Of a DNA stretch of 14,691 nucleotides, positions 1-6,900 are shown one piece after another. Origin of the DNA: Oscillospiraceae bacterium (GTDB taxonomy: Bacteria > Bacillota_A > Clostridia > Oscillospirales > Oscillospiraceae); NCBI GenBank assembly GCA_017398105.1, contig JAFQHF010000027.1, positions 1 through 14,691 of the forward strand, given 5' to 3'. How positions within the stretch are numbered: the first letter of the stretch is position 1; the number at the start of each line of letters is the position of its first letter. Made by a program: the position numbers and the translations under genes. The notes beneath the pieces are model-generated. The model saw only the letters and a program-made list of their open reading frames with translations, searched no databases and was not told where the DNA came from.

Positions 1-7
1 TCTCTGC

Positions 8-63
8 ACAATCCCTCCGTCTCGCCTTACGGCGAGCCACCTCCCTTTACACAAGGGAGGCTT
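8..63. repeat. Dispersed double-hairpin intergenic element (partial, window edge)
   Basis: Two adjacent perfect inverted repeats are visible. CTCGCC/GGCGAG (21-26 and 31-36) closes a 4-nt loop, and CCTCCCTT/AAGGGAGG (40-47 and 53-60) closes a 5-nt loop. From memory, elements with this pairing of hairpins recur in the intergenic regions of Oscillospirales genomes; that is recollection, not a search result. It lies beyond the terminator of the metF operon and may continue to the left of the window. From 64 to 120 I see no gene. Confidence 0.55.
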
Positions 64-120
64 TGGGTGCTGTGCATTTTGGTAAACTTTTACGTGTGAA
101 TCTACTTTTTTGACAGTCTA

Positions 121-152
121 AAAAGCGGAGTGGCCTGCACCACTCCGCTTTT
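121..152 (-). terminator. Intrinsic terminator of the metV-rnfC / metV / metF operon
   Basis: A perfect 13-bp stem (121-133 paired with 140-152) closes a 6-nt loop and begins 15 nt downstream of the metF stop codon. Read on the minus strand, the stem ends in a run of five T. On the plus strand the stem is also followed by a T-rich stretch, so it may stop transcription from both sides. Confidence 0.9.
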
Positions 153-166
153 GTTTGTATGGAATT

Positions 167-1045
167 TTAGATACCGGCCAGCTCCAGCAGGGCGGGAACC
201 TTGTCTTCCCAGCCCAGGGCCATGATGTGCACGCCCTGGCAGTAGGGACGGCACTCCTTGATGATCCGGGCGGCGATCTCAATGCCGGTGATACCGGCCT
301 TAGTCTTCTCCTTGTCGGCCCGCAGCTCGTCCAGCATCTCGTCGGGAACATGGACACCGGCCACGTTGTTGTTCATGAACTTGCACATGCCCACGGACTT
401 GGGGATGATGACACCCAGCTGCACGGGCTTGCCGAACTGCTTGGCGGACTCCATGAACTTGATGAACTTCTCAGGCTCAAAAACAGCCTGGGTCTGGAAA
501 TAGTCAGCACCGGCCATGACCTTGCGCTCCATCTTTGCCAGCTGTGCGTCAACAGAGTCAGAGATGGGAGACACGACTGCGCCCTTGGCAAACTTGGGGG
601 GCTCGCCCACCAGGGGGTTGCCGCTCAGATCAACGCCCTTCTCCAGCTGGGAGGCTGCGTACAGCAGAGACACGGAATCCAGGTCGAACACGGGCTTTGC
701 ACCGGGATGGTCGCCCATCTTGGTGTGGTCGCCGGTCAGGCACAGGATGTTCTCAATGCCCAGAGCGGCTGCGCCCAGCAGGTCGGACTGCAGTGCCAGA
801 CGGTTGCGGTCACGGCAGGTAGCCTGGTAAATGGGGGTCAGACCCGCATTCTTCAGCAGGGTGCAGGTTGCCAGCGTGGAGGTACGCATGACGGAGGACT
901 GGTTATCGGTGACGTTCACAGCGGTGATGCCGCTGAGGTAAGTCTTGGCTTCTTCCACCAGGTGCTCCAGGTGGATACCCTTGGGAGGGCCTACTTCTGC
1001 GGTAACGACAAATTCACCGTTATCAAACAACTCAGTAATTCTCAT
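167..1045 (-). CDS. metF: Methylenetetrahydrofolate reductase, catalytic subunit MetF
   Basis: This is the flavin-bearing TIM-barrel subunit that reduces 5,10-methylene-THF to 5-methyl-THF in the cytoplasm. That step forms the methyl branch of the Wood-Ljungdahl pathway and supplies methyl groups for methionine. The 292 residues match the usual length of bacterial MetF. Visible signatures are AEVGPPKG (16-23, with Glu17 in the place of the catalytic Glu of E. coli MetF), DNQSS (47-51), QATCRDR (74-80), CLTGDH (102-107) and DYFQTQAVF (181-189, with Gln186 in the place of the substrate-binding Gln). The start has an AGGAG ribosome site 9 nt upstream. The gene follows metV by 25 nt and is the last gene before the terminator. 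It lacks the C-terminal extension of eukaryotic enzymes; the neighbouring MetV proteins probably handle electron entry, as in acetogen MetFV. Confidence 0.95.
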   Translation of the reverse strand: MRITELFDNGEFVVTAEVGPPKGIHLEHLVEEAKTYLSGITAVNVTDNQSSVMRTSTLATCTLLKNAGLTPIYQATCRDRNRLALQSDLLGAAALGIENILCLTGDHTKMGDHPGAKPVFDLDSVSLLYAASQLEKGVDLSGNPLVGEPPKFAKGAVVSPISDSVDAQLAKMERKVMAGADYFQTQAVFEPEKFIKFMESAKQFGKPVQLGVIIPKSVGMCKFMNNNVAGVHVPDEMLDELRADKEKTKAGITGIEIAARIIKECRPYCQGVHIMALGWEDKVPALLELAGI

Positions 1046-1070
1046 TGTCTATTACTCCTAATCAGTATAA

Positions 1071-1691
1071 TTATTTGGACACTTCGTCATCGGTGGCGTA
1101 GTTGCGCACCTGGATGGGGCACTTCAGGACATCCAGACGGCCGATCTTCTTCAGGCGCTGGTAGATCCGCTCCCAACCGCAGTCCATGTTGGGGTCCACT
1201 TCGCACTTGCCGTTCTTGGCGCCGCCGCACTGGCCGTTGACCAGGCTCTTGGAGCAGGCGGTGATGGGGCAGATGCCGCCGGTGAGATTCAGGTAGCATT
1301 CGCCGCACTGACGGCAGTCATGCTCCAGAGGGGTAACGCCCTGGAAGCCGGGCAGTGCATAGGTATCGCAGGCTGCGCATACCTTCTTGTTTTCCAAATA
1401 CTCTGCAACGGTCTGCACGCCCACGCCGCAGGAGAACACCAGAACGGTGTCGGCTTCCTCGATCTGAGCAGAGAACTTGCTCAGGCGCAGCTGCATGTTT
1501 TCCGGATTGCAGATATAATCAGTCGTAATAACGCCGGTGACGTTACCGCCGGCGATCAGCTCCTGCTGGAGCTCCTCTGCTTCCTTTTCGGGGAAACGGA
1601 TCTCCCGGCAGCCATGGCAATTGATGATGAAAACCTTGCCGGTTACCAGGGAAAGGATCGTTTCCTTTGCTTTCATTTCGGTAATCAACAT
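1071..1691 (-). CDS. metV: MetV, Cys-rich partner subunit of methylenetetrahydrofolate reductase
   Basis: A 206-residue cytoplasmic protein of the MetV / MTHFR C-terminal-domain family, which in acetogens forms a complex with MetF. The N-terminal half has a CHGC motif (25-28), DYICN (58-62) and VFSCGVGVQTVA (85-96). The C-terminal half (126-180) is the family core, with CRQCGEC, TGGICP, CSKSLVNGQCGG and a further KCEVDP...DC stretch, roughly ten cysteines in 55 residues, expected to bind metal (zinc or Fe-S). The start ATG is one base after the stop of the upstream gene, with a GGGGG-type ribosome site inside that gene, so translation is probably coupled. An in-frame ATG five codons later is possible. 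The protein is a full-length paralogue of the N-terminal domain of the upstream fusion gene and shares a 57-nt identical DNA tract with it. Confidence 0.9.
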   Translation of the reverse strand: MLITEMKAKETILSLVTGKVFIINCHGCREIRFPEKEAEELQQELIAGGNVTGVITTDYICNPENMQLRLSKFSAQIEEADTVLVFSCGVGVQTVAEYLENKKVCAACDTYALPGFQGVTPLEHDCRQCGECYLNLTGGICPITACSKSLVNGQCGGAKNGKCEVDPNMDCGWERIYQRLKKIGRLDVLKCPIQVRNYATDDEVSK

Positions 1692-1692
1692 A

Positions 1693-3654
1693 TTACTTCA
1701 TCCCCCTTACCGCATTTTTGCCCATCTTGATCATGCTGACCAGAGGCAGCTTGGAGGAGCAGATATATTCACAGCATCTGCATTCCATGCAGTCCATGAC
1801 ATTCTTTTCCTTAAAGCCCTGCCAGTTCTGCTCACCTGCGTACTTGTAGAAGTACAAAGGCTGCAGCTCCATGGGACATACATCCACGCAGCGGCCGCAT
1901 TTGATGCAGTTCTGAGCCTCTGCATTGTCGCTGTCCACGGTGATGATGCCGTTGTTGCCCTTCATGATGGGGAAGTTCAGCTCGGTCTGGGGGAAGCCCA
2001 TCATGGGGCCGCCGGCCTTGACCACGCAGTCGGAATTGGTGATGCCGCCGCAGTAGTCCACCAGGTCTGCTGCATTGGTACCGATCTTGACGATGAAGTT
2101 GCCGGGGTTGGGGATGTACTTGCCGGTGACGGTGGTGACGCGCTCGATCAGAGGCAGGCCCTTTTGAATGGCATCGGAAATGGCCTTGACGGTGCTGACG
2201 TTGCTGACGCAGGCGCCCACGTCTGCAGGCAGCTTGCCGCTGGGAACGCTGCGGCCCAGGACACGCTTGATGAGCATTTTTTCGCCGCCCTGGGGGTACT
2301 TGGTCTTGGCGACGCAGACCTCGATGCCTGCCTCGTTCTCGACCTTGGCCTGCATCAGTTCGATGGCATCAGGCTTGTTGTCTTCGATGACGATGACGCC
2401 TCTGGGGGAATCCACAGCCTTCATCACAGCCTTCAGACCGTAGATGATATCATCGCTGTATTCCAGCAGCATCCGGTGGTCGGCGGTCAGCATGGGCTCA
2501 CATTCGCAGGCATTGATCAGCACTGCGTCGATGGGCTTGCCGGGCTTCAGCTTCACATAGGTGGGGAAGCCTGCACCGCCCATACCCACGATACCTGCCT
2601 CCTTGACGATCTCCACGATCTCGTCAACGGACAGCTCTTCCAGGGGCTTATTGGGCTTAACGGATTCATGCAGGGTGTTCTTGCCGTCGGACTGGATGAC
2701 CACGGACAGGCAGGTGCCTCTGGTGGCATGGGGGCAGTCGGCAATGGCAATGACGGTACCGCTGACGCTGGAATGAACGGGAGCGGAGATAAAGCCGGCC
2801 TGCTCGCCGATCTTCTGGCCCACCTTCACGGTGTCGCCCACCTGCACACAGGGCGTTGCGGGAGCGCCCAGATGCATGGACATGGGAATGATCACGGATT
2901 CGGGGTCGGGGAAGCGGACCAGAGCCTTATGCTCGGTGGGCTCCTTGCCCTCTACGGGATGAACGCCGCCGTAGTAGCCGGCAAAGCGGGACTCCCGGAT
3001 GGACTTGACATATTCGTTGATGACCTTGAAGTTGGTCTTGGAGTAGTCGCGCAGCTGCACGGGCTGGGCAGTCAGTTCTGCCAGACGGCCCTGCTTCTGG
3101 AGGCGCTGCTGGATCTTTTCCCAGGCGCAGTCCTTGTTGGGATCAACCTCGCACTTGCCGTTCTTGGCGCCGCCGCACTGGCCGTTGACCAGGCTCTTGG
3201 AGCAGTCCACGATGGGGCAGATGCCGCCGGTGATGTTCAGATAGCACTGGGCACAGGCATCACAGGCCTTCTTGGTCAGAGCCATGCCGTGATGGCCGGT
3301 ATAGTTCAGGGAGTTGCTGGCTGCGATCACAGGCATATCCACCATGTCTGCAACGGTCTGAATGCCCAGGCCGCAGGAGATCACCACCACATTCTCGGTG
3401 CCCTCGGGGATCAGGTTCTCCAGCTTCTTCAGGGTCTGGGTCTTGTTGCACAGGAAGTCCACCTTGGCGCTGCCTGTGATGGTCTTGCCGTGTTCCGCGG
3501 CAATTTTCTCGAACGTATCGCAATCAGGTTCGTTGGTGGTTTCAAATTCCTTGAAACACTTGTTGCAGGCAATCACGAAGAGCTTGTCATTTCCTTCCAG
3601 AACGGAAGCCAGCTCGTCTGCGGCCTTCAACTTATACTTGGTATAGTTTTCCAA
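1693..3654 (-). CDS. rnfC2: MetV-RnfC fusion (RnfC2-like electron-input subunit of methylene-THF reductase)
   Basis: A 653-residue cytoplasmic protein in two parts. Residues 1-200 are MetV-like: CNKC (30-33), SCGLGIQTVA (93-102) and the Cys-rich core CDACAQC...TGGICP...CGG (131-176). Residues 225-653 are a full RnfC: a barrel-sandwich segment APVHSSVSG (291-299), the nucleotide/FMN-binding GMGGAGFPT (357-365), NACECEP (381-387), YPQGGEK (453-459), and two ferredoxin motifs, CIKCGRCVDVCP (583-594) and CMECRCCEYIC (622-632). In Acetobacterium woodii, RnfC2 is the NADH-oxidising partner of MetF/MetV; the same role is inferred here. I chose the TTG at 3654 because a good ribosome site precedes it, and because upstream in-frame starts lie before the likely transcription start or lack a ribosome site. 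The membrane Rnf subunits are absent from this window, so this is not a standard Rnf operon. Confidence 0.88.
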   Translation of the reverse strand: MENYTKYKLKAADELASVLEGNDKLFVIACNKCFKEFETTNEPDCDTFEKIAAEHGKTITGSAKVDFLCNKTQTLKKLENLIPEGTENVVVISCGLGIQTVADMVDMPVIAASNSLNYTGHHGMALTKKACDACAQCYLNITGGICPIVDCSKSLVNGQCGGAKNGKCEVDPNKDCAWEKIQQRLQKQGRLAELTAQPVQLRDYSKTNFKVINEYVKSIRESRFAGYYGGVHPVEGKEPTEHKALVRFPDPESVIIPMSMHLGAPATPCVQVGDTVKVGQKIGEQAGFISAPVHSSVSGTVIAIADCPHATRGTCLSVVIQSDGKNTLHESVKPNKPLEELSVDEIVEIVKEAGIVGMGGAGFPTYVKLKPGKPIDAVLINACECEPMLTADHRMLLEYSDDIIYGLKAVMKAVDSPRGVIVIEDNKPDAIELMQAKVENEAGIEVCVAKTKYPQGGEKMLIKRVLGRSVPSGKLPADVGACVSNVSTVKAISDAIQKGLPLIERVTTVTGKYIPNPGNFIVKIGTNAADLVDYCGGITNSDCVVKAGGPMMGFPQTELNFPIMKGNNGIITVDSDNAEAQNCIKCGRCVDVCPMELQPLYFYKYAGEQNWQGFKEKNVMDCMECRCCEYICSSKLPLVSMIKMGKNAVRGMK

Positions 3655-3669
3655 TTGCTCACCTTCCTT
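3652..3669 (-). promoter_or_regulatory. Ribosome binding site deciding a TTG start
   Basis: On the minus strand AAGGAAGGTGAG is followed by CAA and then TTG, so the GGTGAG part lies 3-4 nt before the start. This matches the anti-Shine-Dalgarno sequence well. An ATG at 3780 in the same frame has no such site and lies inside the inverted repeat of the leader. The start at 3816 lies upstream of the predicted transcription start. Confidence 0.7.
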
Positions 3670-3766
3670 ACAGAATTGATAACGCTTATGTCTGTCTGCG
3701 ATTCCTGTCTTCTCCTTCTGCACAGGAAGAAGCACTACCGTCAAACAGCGTAAGTTTACGGTCGTA

Positions 3767-3795
3767 TTATATCGATTCATAATATATCGATATAA
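3767..3795. promoter_or_regulatory. Candidate operator: perfect 10-bp inverted repeat in the leader
   Basis: TTATATCGAT (3767-3776) and ATCGATATAA (3786-3795) are perfect reverse complements with a 9-bp gap. Each half also carries the small palindrome ATCGAT, and the right half sits in a longer 12-bp palindrome. The repeat begins just downstream of the predicted transcription start, where a repressor could block transcription. No regulator gene in the window points to the binding protein. The arms are AT-rich, so a hairpin role is less likely but not excluded. Confidence 0.5.
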
Positions 3796-3804
3796 CCCAT
3801 CGTT

Positions 3805-3833
3805 AGTATACCACACAACATTTCGGTAATCTA
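3805..3833 (-). promoter_or_regulatory. Promoter of the metV-rnfC / metV / metF operon
   Basis: On the minus strand the -10 element is TATACT (3805-3810), preceded by TGG, which makes it an extended -10. Exactly 17 bp upstream is a weak -35, TAGATT (3828-3833). Transcription would start near 3798 and give a leader of about 145 nt. The leader (3655-3798) holds the inverted repeat above and a weaker hairpin, TTCCTGT/ACAGGAA. I see no SAM, THF or other riboswitch consensus in it. Confidence 0.6.
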
Positions 3834-3883
3834 GTCCAAACTTTATTTTCCTTGCACAAAATTACCGAGGTTTTTTTGTGCAA
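3823..3883. repeat. Two interlocking inverted repeats upstream of the operon promoter
   Basis: A perfect 10-bp inverted repeat, TTGCACAAAA/TTTTGTGCAA (3852-3861 and 3874-3883), encloses a 12-nt loop. An 8-bp repeat, TCGGTAAT/ATTACCGA (3823-3830 and 3861-3868), has one arm overlapping the -35 region and the other inside that loop. They could be regulator sites upstream of the promoter, or extra hairpins in the 3' end of the giant gene's transcript. No long T tract directly follows the 10-bp stem on either strand. Confidence 0.4.
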
Positions 3884-3889
3884 AGAGAA

Positions 3890-3917
3890 CCGGAGCAGGA
3901 ATTTCTTCCTGCTCCGG
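3890..3917 (-). terminator. Terminator after the giant gene (possibly bidirectional)
   Basis: A perfect 12-bp GC-rich stem, CCGGAGCAGGAA/TTCCTGCTCCGG (3890-3901 and 3906-3917), closes a 4-nt loop and starts 15 nt after the stop codon. On the minus strand it is followed by a moderate pyrimidine-rich tail. On the plus strand, after CTGC, there is a run of seven T. It separates the giant gene from the metV-rnfC operon. Confidence 0.75.
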
Positions 3918-3932
3918 CTGCTTTTTTTGCGG

Positions 3933-6900
3933 TTATTTCGTAAAAATCAGTTTCAGTCTGACGGTTCCGTTGACCTTGGTGCTTTCGTTGCCTTCCAGGG
4001 AGACGTTGAGATTCAGCGTGATCGTCTTTCCGATGAGGCTGGAATCCACCTTGCCCTCCTTGTAGCCGATGGCGAATTCGCCGTTGCCGTAAGGAATAAC
4101 TTCCAGGATATTCTGGTACTTCTTGTCCTTGATCTCTACGGTTTTCACCTTGTTCAGGGCATTATCCGTAGAAGTAACGGTGAAGTTGACACGGCAGTTC
4201 TTGTCTTTGGCGAACATGGTGGTGCTGTCAGCATTTACCGTCAGCTTGGCGGTGCCCATGGTGACCTTCAGGGAGGTCAGCTTGGTTTCGACGGTGATAC
4301 CATTGCCGAAGTCGGTCACCAATTTCACCTGGTATTTCAGGGTATGGTCAACTTCTCCAGACTTGGTGATGGCAAAGCTGCCGTTTTCGTTCCGGACAAT
4401 CTCGAACAGGTCAGTTACCGGCTCGGTGTACTTGTCTGCGGAGCTGTAGATCTCGATGTGCTCCTCCCGTTCTGCGTTGGCTCCGCAGTTCTTGTAGGTG
4501 GGCGTTACGGTAACACTGCTTCCGTCACGGATCACATCGATGCCGCCTACCAGCTTGATGGTGCCGGTGATGGCAGACCTGTTCTGGGCAGGAATATTCA
4601 CCGTCAGAGTGGTGGCCGCTGCCTTTTCACTGGCTTTTACCAGAAGCTTATAGGTGGTTGCAAACTGGGTTTCCTCGTTGACGGAAACCGTCAGCTTTCC
4701 GTTATTATAGGCAATATCCAGTTTACCCTCTGCGCTGTTCTTTCCGGTCTTGTCCATCAGCTGCCAGACAGGGGTGCCCAGGGTGTAACCCTTGGTGGTG
4801 CTGGTGACGGTGAGTTCCGCGCTGTCATCAATGGTCTTGTTCAGCGTTACTGTGCTTGCGGACAGCTTCAGTTTCAGGGCCGTCTGCTTAATGGTCAGCT
4901 TCACGGTGTTTTTGCAGATGCTGCCGTTGGGCAGGGTCAGCTTCAGGGTCATCTGGTACGTGTTACCCATGGTCAGCTGTTCCGGTTCCACGCATCGGAC
5001 ATGGAAGGTTGTTCCTTCTTTTGTCACCTCGAAGAACTCTCCCGCGTTGGCATTCAGGATGTTCTTGCCCTTCATTTCCGCAACGGAGTATTCCCAGTCT
5101 TCAATGGCAGCGCCGGAATAATTCTTGAAGCTCGGAGTTACCACCACTTCGTTTTCCGGGAAGCTGATATCAATGCTTCCGGTAGCCTTCAGGGTCATAG
5201 AGGGTGCCTTCTCAACTGTCTTGATAGTAGCCGTTACTTCCCGGCTGCCGCCTGCGCTGATGTACAGCTTGTAGGTGGCACCGTTGGGAGTCTTGTCCGT
5301 GGCGCTGACAGTGATGGTGCCATTTGCGAAATTCAGTGCCAGTTCTCCGGAATCCAGTTTGTCGTTCTTCTTGTTGTCTTCCAGACGGAAGGTGGGATTC
5401 GTGATCCGGTAATCCGCCGGGGTTGCCGTCACAATGATCTTTGCGGCATCACCAATATCAGGGTTCAATGTCACATTGGTGGTAGACAGCTTCAGGGTGA
5501 CTGCGGTGTTCTTCACCGTTAGATTCAGGTTCAGCTTTCCTTCTGTTCCCTCGAAGGAAACAGAAATAACGATCTTACCAGGCACTGCAGAATCCGTGGC
5601 TTTTAATGTGAAGGTGCCGTCAGTGATGTTGAAGTTCTCAACCACATAACCGTTGGAGGCCGCAATGCCGGTGACCTTCAGGCTTTCCAGTGTGTCCTTC
5701 TTGTTGTTGGGAATCAGCTTCAGCTGTGTACCGTTGGAATTCACGCTATCCTCGCTCATGTTCACATTCGTTGCAGACAGCTTCAGTCCGGGAGCCTTGT
5801 AGCTGTTCCGGACATTCAGCGTAATGGCCGCAGGAATGTTCCACTCTTCGGTTTCTATCTGAAGTACGGCCTTGCCGGAAGCATTCTTGGCAACGGTTTC
5901 GCCGTTCAGAATCAGGTTGTTTCCATCCAGTGTCAGCCAATTGGGCAGGCTGCTTGCGGTGATGTTCGTAACAGTCGCGCCGGTGATCTGGATCTCCTGA
6001 GACTGGCCGGAATAGAAGGAGTTGAAGTTAGAGATCGTTGACTTCAGCTTGGGCAGAGTGTTCTTGACGGTCAGCGTAATTGCTTCACTTTCGTACTCGG
6101 TTCCGGCTACGGTGACCGTAATGGTTCCGGTATACTTGCCCTTAGCCTCATTCATTCCCTTTTCGGTGGGAACGAGGGACAGGGTTCGGTCGTCCAGAAT
6201 ACCCAGACTGAACAGCTCTGCGATTCTTTCATCCGTGAACCGTGCAGCTTCGATGGAAACGCCCAGATCAGGCGTTTCATTTCTTGTTCCTACAGACTGG
6301 GCGGAATAATTCTGGGGCAGCTTCAGCAGAACATCTACAGTTGCATAATCCGCGCTGTAGCGCTCCGCGTTCAGCTTGTTGGTGCTCAGCTGAATGCCCT
6401 CGATGACCATTTCTTCCGTTACGTCAATCCGGCAGCGGTCGGTGAGAGTGATGTCTCCGTCAGTGACGGTGGCAATCACGTAGGCAGTACCCACATTCCG
6501 GGCCGTGACGTTACCATTGCGGTCAACGGAAAGCACATTCCGGTCATCCACGCTCCACCGGATCTTATCTGCCAGTTCTTCAGGACTGATCTGGGCGGTC
6601 AACTGCACCCGGTTGACCTTCTGCAGATCCAGGGCCAGATATTCTCTGCGAATCCGCAGGTACATCTCATCACCGCAAACCTGACAGACGATCCCATCCG
6701 TTCCCGTCTCGTAGTCATGGCCCAGGGCGGGGATCACTTCCCGTCCCTCCAGAGTTTCCTGACAGACGGAACAGTGCTTGCCCGCAGTCAGGCCGGATTC
6801 GGTACAGGTTGCGGGAATCTCTGCGTCATATACCTCCACGTGTCCCAAAGCATCCACGTAGGTGTCCACATAGCTGTCGCCGCAGCGGCAGGTGTGGGTG

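Noticed and set aside
1537..3753. A 738-codon plus-strand open frame opposite the RnfC fusion
   Set aside because: The minus strand encodes a clear MetV-RnfC with conserved motifs. The plus-strand product has no recognisable domain, and antisense openness is common at this GC content and codon use.
3655..3798. SAM or tetrahydrofolate riboswitch in the leader of the metF operon
   Set aside because: Such control would fit the genes, but no conserved core of either class and no terminator/antiterminator pair is visible in the leader.
3852..5522. A 556-codon plus-strand open frame opposite the C-terminal Ig-like modules
   Set aside because: It starts inside an intergenic inverted repeat, runs across the terminator hairpin and mirrors a well-supported minus-strand gene.
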